From Myxococcales bacterium 68-20 (GTDB taxonomy: Bacteria > Myxococcota_A > Polyangia > Polyangiales > Polyangiaceae): DNA of 64,000 bases. Below, piece after piece: positions 8,594 to 19,846 of this stretch. Under the pieces are notes generated by a model. It saw only the letters and a program-made list of their open reading frames with translations, made no database searches and was not told where the DNA came from. Location of the stretch: assembly GCA_001899635.1 (NCBI GenBank), contig MKVQ01000010.1, forward strand, positions 62,001 through 126,000. The letters run 5' to 3'. Positions within the stretch are counted from its first letter, which is position 1. Each line of letters starts with the position of its first letter. A program made the position numbers and the translations under genes.

Positions 8594-10120
8594 TCAGATC
8601 GTGTCGGTCGTGGTGATGGTGGGCGCGCGGCCACGCCAGCGGCCCACCGTTCGGCGGCGCGCCTCCCCGGGGAACCTCTCGTCGAAGGTCCTTCGGTAGG
8701 CGAACGCCTGCTTCGTGGTCGGTGTGTCCTCCGGAAAGAGGTCGTGGCGGCGCGCGAAGTCAGCGTCGGTCACGGTCCGTCGGGCGTGCTCCTGGAGCAC
8801 CGCCGCACCGCCGCTTCCGTGAGCGAACTCCTGCTTCGTGCGCCAGGCGATCTCCGCGGGCAGGAGGTCGCTCACCGCTCGCCGGAGCATCCACTTCTCC
8901 GGGCGCTCGGCCGTCGTCGTCTTGAGAGCGGGGTCCTGGCGCATCGCACGGGCGACGAAGGCGAGGTCGAGGAAGGGGACCCGCCCCTCGAGGCCGTGCG
9001 CCATCGTCATCCGGTCGACGCGCTGGAGGTTCATGTTGTGGAGACCGACGAGCAGCCGGGAGCACTCCCGGTGGAGCTCCGCCGGATCCTGGATGTCCGC
9101 GAAGTAGCGGTAGCCGGCGAAGACCTCATCGGCGCCCTCGCCGCTAAGGACGACCTTCACGTGATCGGCCGCGAGCTTCGACACGAAGTAGCAGGGGACG
9201 GAGCTCTCGATGAGGTCTGCGTCGTAGGACTCGAGGTGCTCGATCACGACCTCGACGGCGGCCTCCGCCTCCGCGCGTGTGTAGACGTACTCGTGGTGGC
9301 GCGTGCCGATGTGCTCGGCGGCGCGCCTTGCCGCGAGGAGGTCCGGCGAACCTTCGATACCGACGGCGAAGCTGTGGAGGTCCGGGATCGCACGCCGGAC
9401 GAGCGCGGCGATCGCGCTCGAGTCGAGGCCACCGGAGAGGAAGACTCCGAGCGGAACCTCGCTCATGAGGCGCTTGTCGACGGCGCGCGCGAGCTCGTCG
9501 CAGAGAGCGCGCGCGTCGTTCGAGTCGGGCGTGCTTGCCGGCTCGAGCCACGGCGGCTCGAACCAGCGCTCCATCCCGTTTTCGGTCATCAGGGTCCCGG
9601 GCGGGAACTCGGCGACGTCCTGGCAATCGCTCGGCAGCGCCTTGAGCTCGGACGCGAACCAAAGCCCGGCGCCATTGCGATCACGCCCCATGTAGAGCGG
9701 CTTGATCCCGAGCGCATCGCGCGCAGCGAGGAAGCGATGGCCGTCGGCGAGGACGAACGCGAACATTCCGTCGAGCTCGCGCACGCACGCGGCGCCCTTC
9801 TCCTCGTAGAGATGAAGCACGACCTCGGAGTCGCTGCCCGTCGCGAAGTCGTGGGCGCCCTCCAACCGCGATCGAAGATCGCGGAAGTTGTAGATTTCAC
9901 CATTGCAGACGAGCGAGGCGGTCCCGTCCTCGTTCGAGAGAGGCTGTCGGCCTCCTCCGACGTCGATGATGGACAAGCGACGGTGCGCGAGCGCCGCCCT
10001 CTCTGCTGCATACGAGGCAGCATCGTCGGGGCCGCGGTGGCGCAGGAGCTCGGCCCTCCGGCGAGCCTCCTCGAGGTGATCCGCTCCACCCGCGCCGATG
10101 TATGCCGTGAACCCGCACAT
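8594..10120 (-). CDS. asnB: Asparagine synthetase B, glutamine-hydrolysing
   Basis: Transfers the amide nitrogen of glutamine to aspartate (or a related acid) with ATP hydrolysis to AMP and PPi. The start is the ATG at 10120, which makes Cys2 the N-terminal nucleophile (MCGFTAYIG) and has AGGAGG about nine bases upstream; the longer open frame to 10255 would bury this Cys and is wrong. The glutaminase domain shows RHRGPDD, SIIDVGGGRQP and CNGEIYN; the synthetase domain shows the pyrophosphate loop LSGGLDSS, SGEGADEVFAGY and GRVPFLDL. 508 residues, near the AsnB norm. It leads a four-gene operon with the methyltransferase and ABC importer, so it may amidate a special substrate rather than only make asparagine. 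Confidence 0.93.
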   Translation of the reverse strand: MCGFTAYIGAGGADHLEEARRRAELLRHRGPDDAASYAAERAALAHRRLSIIDVGGGRQPLSNEDGTASLVCNGEIYNFRDLRSRLEGAHDFATGSDSEVVLHLYEEKGAACVRELDGMFAFVLADGHRFLAARDALGIKPLYMGRDRNGAGLWFASELKALPSDCQDVAEFPPGTLMTENGMERWFEPPWLEPASTPDSNDARALCDELARAVDKRLMSEVPLGVFLSGGLDSSAIAALVRRAIPDLHSFAVGIEGSPDLLAARRAAEHIGTRHHEYVYTRAEAEAAVEVVIEHLESYDADLIESSVPCYFVSKLAADHVKVVLSGEGADEVFAGYRYFADIQDPAELHRECSRLLVGLHNMNLQRVDRMTMAHGLEGRVPFLDLAFVARAMRQDPALKTTTAERPEKWMLRRAVSDLLPAEIAWRTKQEFAHGSGGAAVLQEHARRTVTDADFARRHDLFPEDTPTTKQAFAYRRTFDERFPGEARRRTVGRWRGRAPTITTTDTI

Positions 10121-10479
10121 GAACAGTCTCCTCCTGCATCGACGCGAGCCATGAGAGCGCCCGACCCTGCAGGGAGCGGGCCGCGTCGAGGACGCCTCGG
10201 TTCCAACCAACCCCGCGCGTTCCAGTTGCCGCGAGCGCCGAAACGACGGACACAACCGTCCGCACGACTAGTTGGAGTATCAACTATATCACGAGCTCGT
10301 CCCGAGCCCAATCGTGAACGCCCTCGAGAGCGTCTCCGCGGCGTGCGTGGGCGCGTGAGCGCGTCGAAGCGGAATGATGAGCTCGCAGTGAGGGCGCGTG
10401 ACAGGAACGGTCGCGCTCGTCCCGCGCGGCGTTCGTGTCGCCGTCAGCCTGCGTGGTATCCGATCCGACGAGCGGACGA
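10121..10479. promoter_or_regulatory. Divergent intergenic region upstream of asnB and the MarC-like gene
   Basis: 359 bases without a gene. It holds a perfect inverted repeat at 10269-10286 (TAGTTG, six bases, CAACTA) in a locally AT-rich patch. On the minus strand TATAGT (10287-10292 region) lies 17 bases after TTGGGC, a weak sigma-70-like pair that would give asnB a leader of about 155 nucleotides. The palindrome overlaps the expected start of transcription, so an operator is plausible. All of this is inference from pattern; no promoter is proven. Confidence 0.35.
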
Positions 10480-11100
10480 ATGGACGCCTACACGAAGTCG
10501 TTTCTGCTGCTGGTGACGCTGCTCAATCCGTTCTTGATGAGCATCTACCTCCTGGATCTCATCAAGGACCTCGAGGCCACCACGTTCATGCGTGTGCTCG
10601 CTCGAGGCGCAGCGATCGCCGGGGCGGTGTTCGCGCTGTTCGCCTGGACCGGCGACGCGATCTTCTCCCGCTACCTCCAGGTGCGCTTCGCGTCCTTCCA
10701 GGTCTTCGGCGGCGTCGTCTTCCTGATCATCGGGATCCGGTTCGTGTTCCAGGGCGTGGAGACCATTCGCGGCCTACGCGGCGCGCCCGAGCACCTCGCG
10801 GGATCGATCGCGATGCCGTTCATGATCGGTCCCGGGACGGTCAGCGCGAGTGTCGTCGCCGGCGCGCGCCTGCCGCTCCTCGGCGCCGTCGCGGTGATCG
10901 CGACCGCGCTCGTCACGACCGTCGTGCTCGTGCTCGTCCTCAAGGTCGCGCACGATCGGTTCAAGGAGAGCAACGCGCGCCTGACCGATCGCTACATCGA
11001 GGTCGTCGGGCGGATCTCGGCGCTCCTCACCGGCACCTTCTCCGTGGAGATGATCATGGATGGGATCACGACCTGGCTGAAGGCCGCGAATCTCGTCTGA
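10480..11100 (+). CDS. MarC-family (UPF0056) integral membrane protein
   Basis: 206 residues from ATG 10480, with six predicted membrane helices. Family traits are the N-terminal LLVTLLNPFLMSIYLLDL helix (the usual NP motif), a central GGVVFLIIGIRF helix and the conserved SIAMPFMIGPGTVSA segment. The family's function is unsettled; an early link to multiple antibiotic resistance was not upheld. The frame is open 15 codons upstream (GTG/ATG options), but those residues are not membrane-like and ATG 10480 fits family N-termini. Stands alone, divergent from asnB. Confidence 0.85.
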   Translation: MDAYTKSFLLLVTLLNPFLMSIYLLDLIKDLEATTFMRVLARGAAIAGAVFALFAWTGDAIFSRYLQVRFASFQVFGGVVFLIIGIRFVFQGVETIRGLRGAPEHLAGSIAMPFMIGPGTVSASVVAGARLPLLGAVAVIATALVTTVVLVLVLKVAHDRFKESNARLTDRYIEVVGRISALLTGTFSVEMIMDGITTWLKAANLV

Positions 11101-11209
11101 CGCGGTCGTCGCGCGGACGCTCCAGTGCACCAAACGCTCTCGTCGTCTTTCCGCCGCTCTCCTTCCTCGGAGCGTGGCGGACGTACTCGGTCTGCGAACC
11201 GCTGGTGCT

Positions 11210-12046
11210 CTAGTCGATCGTCTCGAACGCGCTGAACTCGAAGGAGTACTCCTCGGTCTCCTCGAGCCACGTCGCGACCATGCGGGTCGGGTAGAGCGTG
11301 GTCGCGCCGCCGGCCGACTCGGGCTTGCCGATCGGGATCTCGAACGTCTGTTTCTTCTCGAACGTCGACACCGGGATCATCGGTTCGAGGAAGACGACGT
11401 TGCCCTTCCAGTAGCCCATGATCAGCGAGGCGATGAACTTGCCGCCCTTCGTGTCCGCCTTCGGCCACGAGTGGTAGCCCATCGCGCTCACGCAGAGCTC
11501 CGGCTCGCCGTAGCCGGTGGGGATCTTGTCGGCCGTGGGCATCGTCTTGCCCGCCCGCTGATCGTCCGCGCAGTCGATCGCGTCGATCTCGGCGCGCGTA
11601 CCGCGGAGGAAGTGGAAGTCGAAGTGCGCCTCGCCGTACGGGGTGGGGCCGTGCCCGCTCGGTAGCCAGTTCGCGCGGAGGTGATGGAGCAGGGTCTGTT
11701 CCCTCGCGATCGCCGGCATGTCGAGGACGAGGTCGTCCTGGAACTGGTGAGGCGTCGGCCCCGACGTGAGCGCGGTGAGCGAGAAGACGACGCCCACGCC
11801 GACGACGGTGCCCTCGGCATTTACCCGCGCGAAGCTCTTGGCCGTGCCGTCGAAGAGAGCCTTGCTCTTGCCCTCCACGATCGTCGTCTCTTCCTCACCC
11901 GAGCCGGTCCCTGTCTCGGTTCCGCCATCCGCCAGTGCGGGATCGACGACCTCGACGACCTTCGTCGTCGTGCAGCCGGTCGTCAGAGTGGCGAACGATG
12001 TCGCGGCGACGGTCGCGACGAGACCAAGGGCTGCAAGGTTCTTCAT
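11210..12046 (-). CDS. Lipoprotein with a HxDxHF motif (DUF5602/TTHB210-like)
   Basis: 278 residues. The signal peptide ends in the lipobox LTTGC (Cys25), so the protein is predicted to be lipid-anchored. The mature part has HQFQDDLVLDMP and then PHGPTPYGEAHFDFHF-like elements; the H-F-D-F-H-F pattern near residue 145 could bind a metal and recalls proteins of the DUF5602/TTHB210 type, though I cannot confirm membership. The C-terminal half is beta-rich (FEIPIGKPE, TRMVATWLEE). It is transcribed toward marC and is apparently monocistronic. Confidence 0.7.
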   Translation of the reverse strand: MKNLAALGLVATVAATSFATLTTGCTTTKVVEVVDPALADGGTETGTGSGEEETTIVEGKSKALFDGTAKSFARVNAEGTVVGVGVVFSLTALTSGPTPHQFQDDLVLDMPAIAREQTLLHHLRANWLPSGHGPTPYGEAHFDFHFLRGTRAEIDAIDCADDQRAGKTMPTADKIPTGYGEPELCVSAMGYHSWPKADTKGGKFIASLIMGYWKGNVVFLEPMIPVSTFEKKQTFEIPIGKPESAGGATTLYPTRMVATWLEETEEYSFEFSAFETID

Positions 12047-12153
12047 GAGCGGCCGCTTCGTAGCGCAAAGAACCTCGGATTCAAGGCGCGACGGGGCAAA
12101 AAAAGCGCTCCCCCATGCCGCTTTCAGACGCCGTCACGTCCGGCGGGCTGCCC

Positions 12154-13440
12154 TCAGTCCGGGGTCGTCGCGGCGGGCTCCGCCTCGGCGCAGCAGCGGA
12201 ATCCCGTGGAATAGTCATGATAGTCGTGCGCGTGCGCCGTCGTCCGGTACATGCAGCCGTCACCGTTGAGAGCCGTGTCGAGGTAGTAGCCGCCGGCGAA
12301 CGTGCCATTGGGCGCGGACGGGGTGCCCTTCACCCATTCGTGGAGGTTTCCGACCATGTCGAACACGCCGTAGTCGTTCACGCACGCGTCGTGCGAGCCC
12401 GTCTTGGAGAGCGCGCCCTCCACCTGGCCGAGCCGCGGATCGTTGAGCTGCGTCCAGACGCTCGGCTCCACCGATGCGGGGCGCGTGCTGGTCTTCGCGG
12501 GGACACGCTTGGTCGACCGAGCTGCGCTCTTCTTGTTCTGGCCGTCGTTCTTCCGGGCGGGCTTTGCCGCTTTCGCCGTGGCTTTCCCGGTGGCCTTCGC
12601 CGCGCCGGGCCGTGTCGCGCGTGGACGCGACGTCTCGGCAGCACGGCCCTTCGTGCTCGCGTGCGCCTGGCGGCCAGGCTTGCCCTTCGTCGTGGAAGGA
12701 GCACCGGTCGGCTTCGACGCCTTGCCGCGCGAGGCTTCGGCGACCGCCGGCTTCTTCGCGCTCGAGGCGGGCTTGGTCGTCCCCGGCTTTTTCGATGGCG
12801 CGCTCGCGACCGGATCCGTCATCGCCCGCAGTCCGAAGACGGCCGCGACCGCGCTCCTTCCCGTGTCGTGACAGGCGCCGGGCCGGCGCGCGTCGCCATA
12901 CGGGAAGGTCGTCTTCGAGGGGCCCATGCAAGCCGTCTTCCACTCGCTATGGGAACAGAGACGCTTGCCCGAAGCGGCGCAGGCGTCCTCCGCTTGGACC
13001 TCGCTGATGAATCCCTGAGGAAAGACGTCGGGCTGGCTCACCGCTCGGACGGCGTGCCCGTCGACGGGGAGCCAATGCGGGTACGGCTTCTCGTTGCCCT
13101 CGCTGTCGACCTCGACGAGCGAGGCCTCGTACTTGTCGATGCAGAAGCGGAGCTCGCCGCTTGCAACGAGCAGCATGTTCGTCGGACACGGCGAGGGGGA
13201 ATCCTCGCCGCCCGCGAGCCCCGGCGCCTCCGCCCCGCCGTCCGCATCGTCGAGCGCGACGTCCGCCTCGGCGTCCTCGTCCTCGTCGCGTTCGCCGTCG
13301 GCCTCGGTATCGACGGCGGCGGCCTCGCGCGGGTCGCTCGCCGTCGCCGCCGCGCGCGTCCTCGGGCCACATGCGGCCGCTGCGAGACCGAGCACGACGA
13401 ACAAGGCGCGCCCGCGCGTGAACCACTTCGCCATCATCAA
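12154..13440 (-). CDS. FGE-sulfatase-fold lipoprotein with a histone-H1-like insert
   Basis: 428 residues. N-terminal signal with AAAACG (lipid-anchor candidate), an acidic Asp/Glu/Ala linker to about residue 80, then a formylglycine-generating-enzyme fold: FCIDKYEASL, FISEVQAEDACAASGKRLCSHSEWKTAC, and, far downstream, YGVFDMVGNLHEW and STGFRCC. These belong to one domain but are split by residues 211-325, a Lys/Ala/Pro/Thr/Ser-rich stretch (12466-12810) resembling a histone H1 tail. The FGE active-site Cys pair is not evident; GFRCC is the structural end motif. A binding rather than catalytic role is likely. The same strand carries the thioredoxin-fold gene upstream. Confidence 0.75.
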   Translation of the reverse strand: MMMAKWFTRGRALFVVLGLAAAACGPRTRAAATASDPREAAAVDTEADGERDEDEDAEADVALDDADGGAEAPGLAGGEDSPSPCPTNMLLVASGELRFCIDKYEASLVEVDSEGNEKPYPHWLPVDGHAVRAVSQPDVFPQGFISEVQAEDACAASGKRLCSHSEWKTACMGPSKTTFPYGDARRPGACHDTGRSAVAAVFGLRAMTDPVASAPSKKPGTTKPASSAKKPAVAEASRGKASKPTGAPSTTKGKPGRQAHASTKGRAAETSRPRATRPGAAKATGKATAKAAKPARKNDGQNKKSAARSTKRVPAKTSTRPASVEPSVWTQLNDPRLGQVEGALSKTGSHDACVNDYGVFDMVGNLHEWVKGTPSAPNGTFAGGYYLDTALNGDGCMYRTTAHAHDYHDYSTGFRCCAEAEPAATTPD

Positions 13441-13473
13441 CTGCCCCTTAGCGGAGCGCCCGCGCGGCCGCCA

Positions 13474-14148
13474 TCAGGCTCTCTGGCTCCCCGGACGGAT
13501 GGCCGCTGCCGGCAGCTCGCTCCACTCTGTGTCCGAGAACGCGGGCAGCTCGCCACGCAGGTGGGACTCGAGAGCCTCGAGCGAGTCGGTGCCCCAGAAC
13601 AGCTCGTCGCCGTCGGTGACCGACGGAACGCCGAAGATGCCACGCTGGATCGCCGCGTCCGTCGCGGCGCGGAGCCGGGCCTTCGCCTCCGGCGTCCCTG
13701 CGGCGGCGACGAGGCCCGGGCCGTCGAACCCCGCGCTCGAAAGGACGGCCGCGACCGCCTCGGCGCTGTCGATCGCCGTTCGCTTCGTCCATACGGCCGC
13801 GAAGAGCGCGTCGATGATGCCATCGCGGACGTCCGGATCGTTCGGGAGGGCGGCGACGCGGAGCGCGACGAGCGGGTTGAACGGATGCGCGGGCGGCGGC
13901 GCGACCGACGGGACACCGAGACGGTGCGCCTTACGCGCGACGTCCTTGAACAAGTACCGGCGTTTTGCCGGGATCTCTGCCGGACCCTTCTGGCCGTGCG
14001 CGTCGAGCAGCGCTGCGAAGAGCACGGGAACCGGCTCGACGGTGCGGCCACTCCGACGTGCGATCCCACGGATTTGCGTCCATGCGAGGAACGCGTACGG
14101 CGAGATGAAGTCGAAATGGAAGAGGAGGGGAGTCGAGGGAGCGTCCAC
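13474..14148 (-). CDS. 2-hydroxychromene-2-carboxylate isomerase / GST-kappa-like (DsbA fold)
   Basis: Thioredoxin-fold protein related to enzymes that isomerise 2-hydroxychromene-2-carboxylate with glutathione. The N-terminal FHFDFISPYAFLA has the family's Ser in place of the DsbA CxxC; PAKRRYLFKDV and the cis-Pro motif GIFGVPS are present, as is the HPFNPLVALR segment. GTG 14148 is chosen because AGAGGA lies 5-6 bases upstream and the protein then begins a few residues before the first strand; the frame is open to ATG 14208, which would add 20 low-complexity residues. The physiological substrate is unknown; no aromatic degradation genes are nearby. The start faces the divergent esterase gene. 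Confidence 0.82.
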   Translation of the reverse strand: MDAPSTPLLFHFDFISPYAFLAWTQIRGIARRSGRTVEPVPVLFAALLDAHGQKGPAEIPAKRRYLFKDVARKAHRLGVPSVAPPPAHPFNPLVALRVAALPNDPDVRDGIIDALFAAVWTKRTAIDSAEAVAAVLSSAGFDGPGLVAAAGTPEAKARLRAATDAAIQRGIFGVPSVTDGDELFWGTDSLEALESHLRGELPAFSDTEWSELPAAAIRPGSQRA

Positions 14149-14227
14149 GCCATCCTCTTGCGATCGCGCTGAGCGCGGCGCAAGCGACGTGGATTGTGAG
14201 CTCTGCATCGCTCCCTATGTTCACCTC

Positions 14228-15202
14228 ATGCAGAAAGGTACGTGTCCAGCCATATTCGCTCTCGGAGTGGTCGTCGTGAGCGCGTGCAACAGCGAGCGAG
14301 CATTCCCGGGAGGGCCGGCGTCGGCGCACGGAGGGGGATCGACCATCAACGCTGCGATGCCCGACGCTGGTGCCGACACGGGCGAGCTCGCCGACGTGGT
14401 TGCCGACCGTGACGCCGAAGCCAACGGCATCCCCAGGACGAACGAGGAGCCCGAGAAGCCGGTCGTCACGAACGAGACGCTCGACGTCGCGGGGACGTTG
14501 CGCGAGTACGTCCTCGTCGTCCCCGGCGACCGCGACGCGCAGAAGACGTATCCGCTGGTGCTGGTCTTTCACGCCGACGGCAGCAGCGGCCCGGGGATGC
14601 ACAGCTCGTACATGTTCGAGGCGATATCGGGCAACGAGGCGATCGTGGCGTATCCCACCGGCATCAACGCGGGCTGGGACATCCAGAGCCCCACGGCGAC
14701 GAATCGTGACATCCAGTTCGTCGACAAGCTCGTGGCGGTCGTCTCGACGCGATTCAAGATCGACATCACGCGCGTCTTCGGGACCGGGCTCAGCTCAGGC
14801 GCCTTCCTCGTGAACAAGATCGCGTGTCGGAAGACGGGCTTCTTCCGCGCGATCGTCTCGCATGCGGGCGGCGCGCCCTACGAGGACATCGATCCGGCGG
14901 CGTCGCATTGGCCGAGCGGGCTCACCAAGTGTGCCGGACAGACCGGCGGAATCGCAGCGCTCGTCATCCACGGCACCAGTGACGACGTCGTGCCGCCCGA
15001 GAGTGGCGACTTCGACGCGGCGTACTGGGCTTCGATCAACGGCTGTCAGGACCTCAGGAGCGACACCACCCCGGCGCCGTGCAAGAAGCACGAAGGCTGT
15101 CCGATCGGGAAGCCCGTTCACTGGTGCCTCATCCCCGGCCTCGGCCACGCCGTCTGGGAGAACGGGGCCAAGGAGGGGTGGGAGTTCATGAAGTCGTTCT
15201 GA
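14228..15202 (+). CDS. Secreted PHB-depolymerase/feruloyl-esterase-like hydrolase (LpqC type)
   Basis: 324 residues from ATG 14228. Signal peptide with VVVVSAC (lipobox-like), then an Asp/Gly linker. The alpha/beta-hydrolase domain has PLVLVFHADGSSGPGMHS (oxyanion side), the nucleophile elbow GTGLSSGAF (Ser within GLSSG), ALVIHGTSDDVVP carrying the acid, and GLGHAVWENG with the catalytic His. Such enzymes cleave esters of polymers such as polyhydroxybutyrate or feruloylated polysaccharides outside the cell. An HEGCPIG-type Cys-containing loop near the end may be disulfide-bonded. Monocistronic; converges with the next gene, only 30 bases away. Confidence 0.85.
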   Translation: MQKGTCPAIFALGVVVVSACNSERAFPGGPASAHGGGSTINAAMPDAGADTGELADVVADRDAEANGIPRTNEEPEKPVVTNETLDVAGTLREYVLVVPGDRDAQKTYPLVLVFHADGSSGPGMHSSYMFEAISGNEAIVAYPTGINAGWDIQSPTATNRDIQFVDKLVAVVSTRFKIDITRVFGTGLSSGAFLVNKIACRKTGFFRAIVSHAGGAPYEDIDPAASHWPSGLTKCAGQTGGIAALVIHGTSDDVVPPESGDFDAAYWASINGCQDLRSDTTPAPCKKHEGCPIGKPVHWCLIPGLGHAVWENGAKEGWEFMKSF

Positions 15203-15232
15203 CGCGCTCTCGCCCAGCTCGGGGCTCGCGCC

Positions 15233-17077
15233 TCAGTACGTGACGGCGGAGCGTCCTCTCGCGGCGGGGATCGCGAGCAGCTCCTCGAGCGAGCGATCCT
15301 GGTTCGCCGCGCGCGAGATCTCGAGCAGCACACGTCGCGCCTCGTCGGCGTTCGCGTCTGCGAGCGCAAGCTCGATGCGTTCGGACGCGCCGTCGAGCGC
15401 TGCGAGGGAGCGGCCCGTCGCGAGATCGCGCTGGCGCCATTCGCGTCGGTCCGAAGCCATCGTGCGGAGTCGCTGGCGCTCGTCCTCCAGCAGCGCTGCG
15501 ACGCCCTGACGGACCCGCGCGTCGGGGTGCTCGAGCAACGGGAGCAGCGATGCTGCGCTCTCGGTCTCGTGCGACTGACGGAAGGCATGGAGGAGTGGTC
15601 GATACTCTCCGCCGAGGACGCGGGCGACGTTCACTTGCGCGGATACGAGATGCGTCGGAGCGACGACGTAGAGCACTGCGGTCAGCGCAAGCGCGTCGAG
15701 CTGACGGCGAAGGAGCCAGGTGAAGGTCTTCCCCTGCCGGAGCTGGAGCGCGACGAGGACCATGCCGCAGACGACGAGGCTCGTGCCGAGGATGCCGACG
15801 ATGCGGAGATCCGAGAGGCCGCTCTTCGCGATGTGGATCGCGATCCGGCGATAGGTGCCGAGGGCGAGGACGAGGCCTTGTCCCATCCACGCGTGTGCGA
15901 GCCACCTCGAGGTTCGAGCGCGCGCATCATGCGCGAGCGGACCGCGGAACATCACGCCGATGACGGCGGTGAGCATGAGGAGCGCGAGGGTGAGCCAGAA
16001 CGCGCCCTGGTGCGCGTACTCCTGCGTGTTCATCCCCGCCGGCGGTGACCCGCTCCAGAGATAGGTCGCGTCGAGCGCGTTGTACGCGAGGAAGAGAACG
16101 TTGAGGCCGACCAGCGCGTTGCGAGCGACGGAGAGTGACGTCGGCGATGCCTCGCCGGACGGCCGCGCGATCTCGCCGCCGCGCGCCAGCCGGCACGCCG
16201 GACGGACGAGCGCGATCCCGGCCACGAGTGCGAACGACCAGAAGAAGAGCCGGCCGACCGACGGGAGGACGACGAACCGCGCGAGAGCGCTCCACGCTGC
16301 GTCGAGACCGTGCGCGACCAGCGGGTTCGCGAGCGCGAACACGCCGAGGAACACCACGACCAGGCCGGCGGGCACGACGATCGGAAGAACCGAGACTCTG
16401 CCGATGCGCGTCCGCGAGCCGAGTGCTCGTGCGCCTGCGGCCGCTGCGCGGATCCGAGGCCATAGCGAGAAGACGCCCCCTACCGCCGAGCGCACGACGT
16501 CGGGGACGAAGGCTCTCCGCACTCGGAGCGCGATGCCGAAGGCGGTGACGAGCCCGAGGCCGGCGGCTGCCGTGCCGAGTGTCGGAGCGAGCGCGCAGCG
16601 GACGATCACGAGCGCGAGCAGGCCGGCGACGAGCCCGAGCCGGACGGACCCTCTCCTCCACCACCCGGACCGGCCCCTGACGAACGTCATGAAGAGGACG
16701 GTGGCGAGCCCGGCGAAGAGCACCGCGAGGCCCGCCCCTCCGATCGCGACAGTAGTAGCGGAACCGGACCACATCGCCACATCGGCGAGCAGCACGACGC
16801 CGAGCGCCGCTGCGATCTCGACGGGCCGAAACGGCCGGACTCGCCGTCGAGGCGCCACCGGACGGTGAGGAGGCGCCCACTGTGGAGCGACCCGATACGG
16901 CTGACCCGGCCACAACGGATAGTGGTCGGGCTGCTTCATCCCTCCAATTGGTTGAGGCGGCGCGTGCGGTGCTACCGCGCCCGCGGGCGCGAACGGGGTG
17001 ACCGTGAAGGGAGTGGGGTCGGACGGCGGAGCGGCGGAGTCGTTCTCCATGGATGTTCGACGCTCGACGGCGTTCAA
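15233..17077 (-). CDS. Polytopic membrane protein, DUF4173/DUF4153-like
   Basis: 614 residues. A Pro-rich cytosolic N-terminus of about 85 residues precedes some 12 membrane helices and a soluble C-terminal region of about 130 residues. The motif YLWSGSPPAGMNTQEYAHQGAF, with Tyr-Ala-His-x-Gly followed by a Trp-Leu helix, is what I associate with DUF4173. The C-terminal part contains a HEAT-like segment (SLLPLLEHPDARVRQGVAALL), unusual as an attachment. No enzymatic function is known for the family. The start may be ATG 17077 or the Met ten codons later. Divergent from the SNF2 helicase. Confidence 0.72.
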   Translation of the reverse strand: MNAVERRTSMENDSAAPPSDPTPFTVTPFAPAGAVAPHAPPQPIGGMKQPDHYPLWPGQPYRVAPQWAPPHRPVAPRRRVRPFRPVEIAAALGVVLLADVAMWSGSATTVAIGGAGLAVLFAGLATVLFMTFVRGRSGWWRRGSVRLGLVAGLLALVIVRCALAPTLGTAAAGLGLVTAFGIALRVRRAFVPDVVRSAVGGVFSLWPRIRAAAAGARALGSRTRIGRVSVLPIVVPAGLVVVFLGVFALANPLVAHGLDAAWSALARFVVLPSVGRLFFWSFALVAGIALVRPACRLARGGEIARPSGEASPTSLSVARNALVGLNVLFLAYNALDATYLWSGSPPAGMNTQEYAHQGAFWLTLALLMLTAVIGVMFRGPLAHDARARTSRWLAHAWMGQGLVLALGTYRRIAIHIAKSGLSDLRIVGILGTSLVVCGMVLVALQLRQGKTFTWLLRRQLDALALTAVLYVVAPTHLVSAQVNVARVLGGEYRPLLHAFRQSHETESAASLLPLLEHPDARVRQGVAALLEDERQRLRTMASDRREWRQRDLATGRSLAALDGASERIELALADANADEARRVLLEISRAANQDRSLEELLAIPAARGRSAVTY

Positions 17078-17317
17078 TTCTTGCGTCCGCCGCCGTCGCG
17101 CCGCGACCGTTCGGCTCCCACTCGCGACCGCTCACCGCTCGAACGAACAAAGCGTCGCGGGCCCTCCATCTTGTCGACAACTTCGATCGACCATGATGTA
17201 AGAAGTTCCGTGCGATTGGATGATTCAGGCTCGGTCTCCGCACAGCAGTGGAAGGCGAGCTCTTCGTGCGTCCCCGACGCGCCGTACAGCGAGTCGCGAC
17301 CGGTGACGACTCCGGCC

Positions 17318-19651
<2,334 letters not shown>

Positions 19652-19846
19652 CGACCCGCGCGACGGGCAGCTCTGCCAAGATCGCGCCAGCGCGAGCGTC
19701 GAGGGCCCGAGCACGAGCAGGTCGGGCGGCGGCTGGAGCGGGGCGGGCGCACGAGAGATGGCGCCGCCCCGCGACCGTCACACATGCGCTCGCGGTCAGG
19801 CGGGTGTTGAGTCATCATCATCGAGGTCCGTGACCGCCTCGACGCG

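Noticed and set aside
4957-10120. Ergothioneine biosynthesis locus
   Set aside because: The transporter resembles EgtU, but neither EgtB (sulfoxide synthase) nor EgtC is present. The methyltransferase is adjacent to AsnB instead and its unfamiliar C-terminal region gives no support for EgtD, so I keep it open.
13474-14208. Start of the HCCA-isomerase-like gene at ATG 14208
   Set aside because: It would leave only 19 bases to the divergent esterase and add a low-complexity leader; GTG 14148 has a better ribosome site.
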